From contig CAZILN010000089.1 of assembly GCA_964540005.1 (NCBI GenBank), positions 1-15,895 on the forward strand: a stretch of 15,895 nt of DNA. Reading direction: 5' to 3'. Under the pieces are notes generated by a model that was not told the DNA's origin, searched no databases, and saw nothing but the letters and a program-made list of their open reading frames with translations. Positions within the stretch are counted from its first letter, which is position 1. The number at the start of each line of letters is the position of its first letter. The stretch is from CAZILN01 sp964540005. Its GTDB lineage: Bacteria > Bacteroidota > Bacteroidia > Bacteroidales > SM23-62. The position numbers and the translations under genes were made by a program. Positions 6,640-12,706 of this stretch are shown here, in pieces.

Positions 6640-7899
6640 ATGAGATCAGCCATCCATAATTTCAACATTGTCCTGATAGCCGTACTTTTATTAACAGCCT
6701 GCAGCAGAAACAGTAATTTTAATGAAGACAGCGATATTCCTCCTGGCAGCCTTTTTATATATAATGATCAGGCTGAAACCAGGTGGGTAAGCTTTGAAAA
6801 TATTACTGGCTCCAAGGGCCAGGGGGCAATGGAAAATTTCGGTGCCAAAGGACATCCCTGTGACTATATAAAGGCCGGTGAATCAAAAACCCTGCTTGAT
6901 GTTGGGGGCCCCGGGATCATAAACCGGATATGGATCACCATAAGCGACCGTTCCCCCGAAATGCTGCGCAGCCTGGTCATCAATATGTACTGGGATAATG
7001 CGGAAAAACCTGCGGTATCGGTTCCTTTTGGAGATTTTTTCGGGGTGGGACTCGGCCGGACAGCCGTATATGAGAATGCACTGTTTACCAATCCTGAAGG
7101 TCGTTCGTTCAACAGCTATATACAGATGCCTTTCAGATCCGCTGCCAGGATTGAAATACTGAACGAATCAGATGTGGAATTATCCATGATCTTCTATGAT
7201 ATAAACCTCCAGCTTATGAAGGAGTGGGAAGATGACTGGCTCTATTTTCATTGCTTCTGGCAACGGGACACAGCCACTGCGCTGGCAGAAGATTTTGAGA
7301 TACTCCCGGGCATAAACGGTAAAGGACGGTTCCTGGGAACCAATGTGAGCGTTAACGCGAACCCGGATTATAAGCATTACTGGTGGGGTGAGGGAGAAGT
7401 TAAGATCTTCCTGGACGGGGATGATGAGTATCCTACCCTGGCCGGGACCGGCACTGAGGACTATATCGGAACTGCCTGGGGACAGGGGCAGTATCATACT
7501 GATTATACGGGTTGCCTGGTTGCTGATGCGGAAAAACTGCAGTGGGCTTTTTACAGGTACCACATCCCGGACCCGGTATTTTTCAGAACAGATTGCCGTG
7601 TGACTATTCAGCAGATAGGAGGCACCATGAAGAACAAGGTGATAGAGCTGCAGGAGAACGGGGTTGCCCTGATCCCCATAACCATTCATGAAGCCCCCGT
7701 ATTTCATCATATATACCATCCCGATAGCACCGTTGACCTGAAAAATCCAGACTTCCCTGAAGCCTGGGTCAATTTCTACCGTTCGGATGATGTGGCTGCT
7801 GCTGCCTATTTTTATCTCGATAAACCTTCTAACCAGCTTCCGGCTATTCAAACAAGGGATCTGAGGATATGGAACCTCTCTAGCGGAGAAATTGATTGA
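6640..7899 (+). CDS. GH172 (DUF2961) family lipoprotein, 419 aa
   Basis: The signal peptide ends in a textbook lipobox LLTAC (Cys21), and the next residues (SRNSNFNEDSD) are polar and acidic, compatible with surface display in Bacteroidota. The mature protein matches DUF2961, now GH172, a double-jelly-roll family that includes alpha-D-fructofuranosidase/difructose-anhydride enzymes and D-arabinofuranosidases. Visible marks are GGPGIINRIWIT (89-100), PFGDFFGVG (129-137), GEGEVKIFLDGDDEYPT (250-266) and AGTGTEDYIGTAW (268-280). Glu251/Glu253 and Glu273 are the plausible catalytic pair, by analogy with characterised members. Length and both ends look complete. It follows the truncated GH13 gene by about 150 bases, so a joint carbohydrate role is possible. 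Fructan versus arabinan specificity cannot be set from the sequence. Confidence 0.85.
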   Translation: MRSAIHNFNIVLIAVLLLTACSRNSNFNEDSDIPPGSLFIYNDQAETRWVSFENITGSKGQGAMENFGAKGHPCDYIKAGESKTLLDVGGPGIINRIWITISDRSPEMLRSLVINMYWDNAEKPAVSVPFGDFFGVGLGRTAVYENALFTNPEGRSFNSYIQMPFRSAARIEILNESDVELSMIFYDINLQLMKEWEDDWLYFHCFWQRDTATALAEDFEILPGINGKGRFLGTNVSVNANPDYKHYWWGEGEVKIFLDGDDEYPTLAGTGTEDYIGTAWGQGQYHTDYTGCLVADAEKLQWAFYRYHIPDPVFFRTDCRVTIQQIGGTMKNKVIELQENGVALIPITIHEAPVFHHIYHPDSTVDLKNPDFPEAWVNFYRSDDVAAAAYFYLDKPSNQLPAIQTRDLRIWNLSSGEID

Positions 7900-7932
7900 A
7901 ATACTTAGTAGCATATTAAGGAACTGAATTAC

Positions 7933-7955
7933 TAATTTTGCTGGTAGCAAAATTA
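7933..7955. terminator. 10-bp hairpin after the GH172 gene
   Basis: TAATTTTGCT at 7933-7942 and AGCAAAATTA at 7946-7955 are perfectly complementary around a GGT loop, 33 bases after the GH172 stop. The plus-strand transcript lacks a U-run after the stem (TGTTAAAAAAAGG follows), so a classic intrinsic terminator is doubtful. A 3'-end stabilising hairpin is the alternative. Confidence 0.45.
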
Positions 7956-7976
7956 TGTTAAAAAAAGGATTGACTC

Positions 7977-8054
7977 TCCTCGAAGCAGAGCTTCGGGGAA
8001 CCGAGTTTACGAGCTCGGCGAAGTCAACCGAGCTTGCGAGCTCGACGTAGTCAA
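7977..8054. repeat. cluster of three palindromic units (REP-like)
   Basis: Hairpin 1 is TCCTCGAAGC (7977-7986), loop AGA, GCTTCGGGGA (7990-7999), with one G-U pair. Two tandem 27-base units then lie end to end at 8001-8027 and 8028-8054, 23 of 27 bases identical. Each begins CCGAG, carries CGAGCTCG in the middle and ends AGTCAA. Each unit folds on itself (CCGAG with CTCGG in the first; CGAGC with GCTCG in the second), and the differing bases keep a stem in both. The cluster is far more G+C-rich than its surroundings, is non-coding, and ends 29 bases before the permease start, so it would lie in that gene's leader or promoter. Confidence 0.7.
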
Positions 8055-8083
8055 TGCGCTCGTGTAATTTAAATTTATAACGG

Positions 8084-9850
8084 ATGTCTAAGAAGAAACT
8101 GGGTGTTCTATCCTCAACCGCTATTTGCGGAAATGATATTAGCTCATCGGTTCTTTATGTATCGGCACTTGCCATAGGCTTTGCGGGACAGTATGCATGG
8201 ATAACCTTGCTAATAGTAGCGGTAGTGTTATTCCTGTTTAGGAAAATCTATGGTGAAGTTGTTGGTGCGCTTCCATTGAATGGTGGAGCATATAATGCAC
8301 TGCTCAACACGACAAGTAAATCAACTGCTTCATTAGCTGCTACCTTAACCATATTGTCATATATGGCTACAGCTGTAATTTCAGCAAATGAAGCCATGCG
8401 TTATTTTCATGATATTATTCACGGGCTGCCAATAATCATTGCCACAATAAGTTTATTGTTGCTGTTTGCAATACTGACCATAATGGGCATTACTGAATCT
8501 GCAAAAGTTGCTACAGGTATTTTTCTGTTTCACCTGTTTTCATTGTCCTTGCTGTCCCTTTTTATTGCTTTCTATTTAGTCAGGAACGGGTTTAGTCAAT
8601 TTATTTCAAATTGGAACATGCCTGTTGAAGGTAGTATTACTATGGCGATATTTTTCGGTTTCTCTGCATCCATGCTTGGGATATCCGGATTTGAAAGTTC
8701 TGCCAATTTCGTTGAAGAACAACAACCGGGAGTATTCCGCAAAACGCTGCGGAATATGTGGCTTGTAGTAAGTGTTTTAAACCCTTTAATGGCTTTCCTC
8801 GCATTAAGTATAATTCCTATATCCGACATTCAAACCGAATATTCCACCACACTTTTATCGCATATGGGTCAGCTTTCAGCAGGTCAGTGGTTAGCAACTT
8901 TCATTTCCCTGGACGCAGTATTGGTACTTAGCGGGGCTGTGTTAACCTCCTACATTGGTGTAACTGGCTTGTTGGAAAGGATGACCCTTGACCGGATCTT
9001 ACCTCAGTTTTTCTTAATAAAAAACAAAAAAGGCAGTTCACACAGGATAATTATTATGTTTTTCATTCTGTCCATTTCTGTTTTATTAATAACCAAAGGG
9101 AATGTTGCTATGTTGGCTGGAGTTTATACAATTTCATTTTTGTCAGTTATGTTCCTTTTCGGGTTTGGAAATATCCTGCTGAAAGTTCGCAGAGCCAAAC
9201 TTCCAAGACCCGAATCGGCAACCTGGCTGAGTGTATTGGCAGCAATTATGGCAGTCATCATAGCTCTGGCAGGAAACATCATTATGAAACCTCAATCCGA
9301 AAGTACACCCTCTAATGTAAAGCTATTTCTTAGCTATTTTATTCCCGCCATTATTTTAATTTCTATTTTACTCAACCGCGTAGCTATTTTAAGAACATTG
9401 CTCATGATAATCATTCATATCTTTAATTATTTTAAAGATTGGTTTTTAAAAATAAGTACCCGTTTAAACAACTTGATCAATATGATTAATGCACAGCAGT
9501 TTGTTTATTTCGCAAAACGGGATAATATCGCTGTATTGAATAAGGTAATGTTATATATAAAACATAATGAGAACACAAAAAATTTGAAGATTGTTCATGT
9601 AGTTGATCCATCAAAAGTAGATGAATCTGATTTCATAAAAAGCTTTAAAAAAGTAGTTGAAATAATAAATGAGGAGTATCCTGAAATTGATGTAGTAGGC
9701 GATATTGTTGAGGGAGTTTTTGGGCCAGAACTGATCAAGGAATTGTCAAGCCAATGGAAAATACCGATAAACTTCATGTTTATAGCTTCTCCCGGTGATC
9801 ATTTCCCCTACAGGGTAGAGCAATTAGGGGGTGTGCGACTAATTATATAA
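8084..9850 (+). CDS. APC-superfamily amino-acid permease with cytosolic C-terminal domain, 588 aa
   Basis: This is an inner-membrane secondary transporter of the amino acid-polyamine-organocation superfamily. TM1 carries the substrate-binding break typical of the fold, seen as STAICGNDISSSVLYVSA (residues 11-28), and LPLNGGAYNALLN (63-75) matches the loop after TM2. About 12 hydrophobic segments are spread over residues 10-455. The last ~120 residues (from INAQQFVYFAKRDN) are soluble and alternate strands and helices (LKIVHVVDPS, INFMFIASPGDHFPYR), resembling a USP-like regulatory domain seen on some APC permeases; this assignment is by pattern only. The substrate is unknown. The gene is more A+T-rich than GH172 upstream. 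It probably forms its own unit, preceded by the palindromic cluster. Confidence 0.8.
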   Translation: MSKKKLGVLSSTAICGNDISSSVLYVSALAIGFAGQYAWITLLIVAVVLFLFRKIYGEVVGALPLNGGAYNALLNTTSKSTASLAATLTILSYMATAVISANEAMRYFHDIIHGLPIIIATISLLLLFAILTIMGITESAKVATGIFLFHLFSLSLLSLFIAFYLVRNGFSQFISNWNMPVEGSITMAIFFGFSASMLGISGFESSANFVEEQQPGVFRKTLRNMWLVVSVLNPLMAFLALSIIPISDIQTEYSTTLLSHMGQLSAGQWLATFISLDAVLVLSGAVLTSYIGVTGLLERMTLDRILPQFFLIKNKKGSSHRIIIMFFILSISVLLITKGNVAMLAGVYTISFLSVMFLFGFGNILLKVRRAKLPRPESATWLSVLAAIMAVIIALAGNIIMKPQSESTPSNVKLFLSYFIPAIILISILLNRVAILRTLLMIIIHIFNYFKDWFLKISTRLNNLINMINAQQFVYFAKRDNIAVLNKVMLYIKHNENTKNLKIVHVVDPSKVDESDFIKSFKKVVEIINEEYPEIDVVGDIVEGVFGPELIKELSSQWKIPINFMFIASPGDHFPYRVEQLGGVRLII

Positions 9851-9860
9851 AAAAATCAAC

Positions 9861-9898
9861 AATGAATCCGGAAAAAATTCATTTTTATACAAATGAAT
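9861..9898. promoter_or_regulatory. two mutually exclusive hairpins between permease and SPFH genes
   Basis: AATGAAT (9861-9867) can pair with ATTCATT (9877-9883), with a 9-base loop and TTT just after. The same middle arm, ATTCATTT (9877-9884), can instead pair with AAATGAAT (9891-9898) around TTATAC. Three alternating arms give two competing folds, the shape of an attenuator. The stems are A+T-only apart from single G/C pairs and would be weak. A leaky terminator for the permease gene is the simplest reading. Confidence 0.3.
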
Positions 9899-9958
9899 AT
9901 TAAATAGTTATTAAATCCATATCATGTAAAATTTCATTAACAATTTAACTGCATCAAA

Positions 9959-10873
9959 ATGGAAAAAATCATCACATTAAGGAACAATGGTTTTATTCAC
10001 CTCTTCCTGTCACTAATTATGCTGGCTGCACCCTTTGCAAACTTTGCATATGAAGCCGGATGGTTCATTGCCCTGACTATCCTGCTAAGCCTGACAGGCT
10101 TAATATGGATGACAGGCCTGTTTATTGTCCAGCCAAACCAAACCAAGGTGCTTGTCTTTTTCGGTAAGTATCGCGGAACGGTAAAGCAAAACGGCTACTT
10201 CTGGCGTAATCCTTTTTATTCCAAGAAGAAAGTATCCCTGCGCATTCGCAACCTTGAATCTGATATCATTAAGGTCAACGATGAGCAAGGCAATCCCGTT
10301 TTAATTAGTGCTGTTGTAGTGTGGAAGGTAGTTGATACATACAAGGCGGTATTTGATATTGAAACCGCCGAAGTAGTGGATGCCAAGTCAGGGGTCAGAA
10401 AGGCAAATTCTGAAGAATCCTACCAGCACTTCATCAAGATACAGGGGGAGGCGGCACTTCGTAAAATTGCCCATAGCTATCCCTACGACAACCTTGATTC
10501 GGAGAAAGAGGAACTGACCCTGCGCTCGGGTGTGGATGAGATCAACAAATCCCTTGCGGATGAAATAAGGGAGCGATTAAACCTGGTGGGTATCGAGATC
10601 CTGGAAGCCAGGATCTCAAATTTGTCCTATGCCCCTGAAATAGCAGCCATTATGCTGCAGCGGCAGCAGGCTCAGGCTATTATTGCAGCCCGTAAAAAAA
10701 TTGTCGAGGGTGCCGTAGGGATGGTAGAGATGGCCCTCAGACAATTATCCGATCAAAAAGTTGTTGAGATGAGCGATGACAAGAAGGCCAGCCTGGTAAG
10801 CAACCTTATGGTGGTCCTTTGTTCCGATACGGCAACCAGCCCGGTTGTCAATACTGGAAGCTCAGATAAATAA
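9959..10873 (+). CDS. SPFH/band-7 (prohibitin-like) membrane protein, 304 aa
   Basis: Two hydrophobic segments at about residues 12-30 and 35-57 anchor the protein. The SPFH domain follows: VQPNQTKVLVFFGKYRGTV, then GYFWRNPFYSKKKVSLRIRN, NPVLISAVVVWKVVDT, and the family's C-terminal block EILEARISNLSYAPEIAAIMLQRQQAQAI. The helical tail (AARKKIVEGAVGMVEMAL) is characteristic of one bacterial SPFH subgroup. Such proteins form large rings on the membrane and are linked to lipid microdomains or membrane-protein quality control; the exact role here is unknown. Between the FDIE strand and the YQHFIKIQGEAALR helix there is an extra segment (about EVVDAKSGVRKANSEES) that I do not recall from common homologues. 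It ends just before the terminator. Confidence 0.85.
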   Translation: MEKIITLRNNGFIHLFLSLIMLAAPFANFAYEAGWFIALTILLSLTGLIWMTGLFIVQPNQTKVLVFFGKYRGTVKQNGYFWRNPFYSKKKVSLRIRNLESDIIKVNDEQGNPVLISAVVVWKVVDTYKAVFDIETAEVVDAKSGVRKANSEESYQHFIKIQGEAALRKIAHSYPYDNLDSEKEELTLRSGVDEINKSLADEIRERLNLVGIEILEARISNLSYAPEIAAIMLQRQQAQAIIAARKKIVEGAVGMVEMALRQLSDQKVVEMSDDKKASLVSNLMVVLCSDTATSPVVNTGSSDK

Positions 10874-10895
10874 ACCAGGCATCAGCTTCAAAAAA

Positions 10896-10925
10896 AAATC
10901 CCCTGGCCGGGTGATCAGGGGATTT
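10896..10925. terminator. strong intrinsic terminator between convergent genes
   Basis: AAATCCCCTG at 10896-10905 and CAGGGGATTT at 10916-10925 form a perfect 10-bp stem with a 10-base loop. Eight A at 10891-10898 read as a U-run after the stem on the minus strand, so it is a textbook terminator for the sugar-porter gene, whose stop is about 25 bases away. On the plus strand only a short U-run (ATTTAAAT) follows, so termination of the SPFH transcript would be weaker. Confidence 0.85.
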
Positions 10926-10949
10926 AAATATCTGTGATATATAATTCGA

Positions 10950-12344
10950 CTATTGTTGAAGTTCTCTCGGCTTCTTCCTGTCTCTCCAGTGCTGTTCGAT
11001 TTTCTCAAGCGTGATCCCTTTAGTCTCAGGTATAAAGTAATAACCCCAGACCAGTCCGATCACACCCACTCCTGCATACAGCAAGAAGGCTCCGGAAGGG
11101 GACAGAACCCTGATCAGGGTGAGAAATGTAAAGGTAACAATGGCATTGAACAGCCAGTTCGAGAGTGCACCGATACTCATGCCTATTCCTCTGACTTTCA
11201 GGGGATAGATCTCAGAAATTATAAGCCAGCCCAGAGGTCCCAGACTGATAGCGAAGAACATAATGTATAACAATACAAAACCGACAGCAAACCACTTGAT
11301 GCTGTCGCCGATGGTTTCTCTCAAAGCAAAACTGACAGCCAGAGCGATCAATGAAAAAACAATTCCTGCCAGCCCGATAAAATATAGCTTTCGCCTGCCT
11401 ATCCTGTCAATGATCGTCATCGATATTATAGTGAAGAATACATTAACTATCCCCACGCTGACCGATGCCCCTATCTGTGCCGTCTTGCTCTCGAACCCGG
11501 CATTCTCAAATATCTCCGGACAATAATAGATCACTGTGTTGATACCGACGAACTGCTGAATAAACATGATCCCCACACCTATAAACAGGGCTGTCCTCAG
11601 CCAGGGTGAAAATATCTCTCTCCATGATTTACCGCTTTCCTCATTCAGCTTGATATCTTTTTTCATTTCTTCGATAGTGGGCTCTATCAGTTCGGGTTCC
11701 TCAAGCTTTGTGAGTATATCCCGGCCTTTCTTCTCTTTCCCTTTCCCGATCAGGTATCTTGGGGTTTCAGGAAGAAAGAGCATGCCTATCAGTAATATGC
11801 CAGCAGGAATAACACCTACAAGGAACATAGGTCTCCATGACTCCAGATTTGTTTCCTCCGCAAAAGCGCGATCACTCAGATATGATACAAATATTCCAAT
11901 TGTTATAAGTAACTGAAAAGATGAAACCAGGGCCCCCCGGTGTTTGGTTGGTGCGATTTCTGCTATATACATTGGGACTGTATATGAGGAAATGCCTATT
12001 GCAATTCCAATGAATAGACGTCCTGCAAAAAGGCTTTCAGGAGAGTTTGACCATCCTGTCCATAAAGCACCTATGGCAAATATAATTGCTGCTGCTATGA
12101 TAACTTTTTTTCGTCCCACCAAATCTGTTATCCTTCCGCTGAACATAGCACCGAATATGGCTCCGATCAAACCTGCTGTGGTGATCCATTCTATCTGTTT
12201 AGCGTCAAGAGTCCAAAACTCCCTGAAGAAAGGTTTAGCACCGGAAATAACTCCGGTATCAAAACCAAATAAAAGACCACCTGTCGCAGCGATCGCAGCA
12301 ATCACAATGACAAGGATCTGGCGTGATCTAGTTGTTGCAGTCAT
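10950..12344 (-). CDS. MFS sugar porter (XylE/GalP-like sugar:H+ symporter), 464 aa
   Basis: Twelve-TM major facilitator of the sugar porter family, probably importing a hexose or pentose with protons. The minus-strand ATG at 12344-12342 is preferred; a start at 12398 adds 18 residues (MLYYLRIQLLIAKNKNTI) absent from the family. Family signatures occur in order: GGLLFGFDTGVISGA in TM1 (22-36), GRITDLVGRKK (70-80), PETPRYL after TM6 (192-198), QQFVGINTVIYY in TM7 (263-274, with the sugar-binding Gln-Gln and Asn), DRIGRRK, GPLGWLIISEIYP in TM10, and PETKGITLEKIE at the end (439-450). Length is typical. It stands alone on the minus strand, divergent from the M14 gene, and ends at a strong terminator. 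Which sugar it carries cannot be read reliably. Confidence 0.9.
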   Translation of the reverse strand: MTATTRSRQILVIVIAAIAATGGLLFGFDTGVISGAKPFFREFWTLDAKQIEWITTAGLIGAIFGAMFSGRITDLVGRKKVIIAAAIIFAIGALWTGWSNSPESLFAGRLFIGIAIGISSYTVPMYIAEIAPTKHRGALVSSFQLLITIGIFVSYLSDRAFAEETNLESWRPMFLVGVIPAGILLIGMLFLPETPRYLIGKGKEKKGRDILTKLEEPELIEPTIEEMKKDIKLNEESGKSWREIFSPWLRTALFIGVGIMFIQQFVGINTVIYYCPEIFENAGFESKTAQIGASVSVGIVNVFFTIISMTIIDRIGRRKLYFIGLAGIVFSLIALAVSFALRETIGDSIKWFAVGFVLLYIMFFAISLGPLGWLIISEIYPLKVRGIGMSIGALSNWLFNAIVTFTFLTLIRVLSPSGAFLLYAGVGVIGLVWGYYFIPETKGITLEKIEQHWRDRKKPRELQQ

Positions 12345-12381
12345 GATAGTATTTTTGTTTTTTGCAATTAGTAATTGGATT

Positions 12382-12416
12382 CGAAGATAATATAACAATT
12401 TAAAATTCTGAATTTT
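12382..12416 (-). promoter_or_regulatory. possible promoter and operator of the sugar porter
   Basis: AAAATTC-T-GAATTTT at 12402-12416 is a perfect 15-base palindrome about 60 bases upstream of the transporter start. On the minus strand TATCTTCG (12389-12382) differs by one base from TAnnTTTG, and 20 bases before it lies TTC where TTG is expected. The palindrome covers that -33 position, which would suit a repressor. The promoter match is imperfect and A+T-rich palindromes occur by chance. Confidence 0.3.
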
Positions 12417-12706
12417 GTGCGCGTTATTTGTAAGCAGTCCATGTAAAAAAAGAAAAAGGAACGGTGTCCTTTCCGCTCCTTTCCTGGGTTCTTACATCCT
12501 AAAAACTCTGTAGCGAAGATTATCCGGCCTCAATGAATAATCCGCGTTTAGAAGTTACGATATAAAAGTATGCTAAAACTGCATACTCTTATTGCTATTA
12601 TTGGTGATCTTCATTATTCACTATTGATGATTTCGGTCATTATTAAGCAATGTTCAGGAAAAATATATATTTTCACTCTGAATTTCAACCGTTAAATCCT
12701 GGCAAA
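12417..12706. other. structured divergent intergenic region
   Basis: No gene is seen between the sugar porter and the M14 peptidase. A hairpin can form from AAAGGA-a-CGG (12455-12464), an 8-base loop, and CCG-c-TCCTTT (12473-12482), enclosed by ATGTAA (12441-12446) and TTACAT (12492-12497). GATTAT (12518-12523) and ATAATC (12537-12542) form a looser inverted repeat. AGTATGC (12567-12573) and GCATACT (12581-12587) form a perfect 7-base inverted repeat with 7-base spacing. The promoter of the M14 gene should be here, but no clean TTG/TAnnTTTG pair stands out. Confidence 0.45.

Noticed and set aside
4344..7899. Classical polysaccharide utilisation locus
   Set aside because: There is no SusC/SusD pair and no sensor regulator, and the GH13 gene is truncated.
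7180..7950. 256-residue minus-strand frame
   Set aside because: It lies wholly over the GH172 gene and its trailer, which carries clear family motifs; the minus-strand product shows no motif.
8001..8054. CRISPR array
   Set aside because: The two 27-base units are directly adjacent with no spacer, each is palindromic, and there is no cas gene.
11944..12390. 148-residue plus-strand frame, and others at 10953-11916
   Set aside because: They are opposite the sugar porter, whose signatures are unmistakable; they are shadows of its transmembrane codons.
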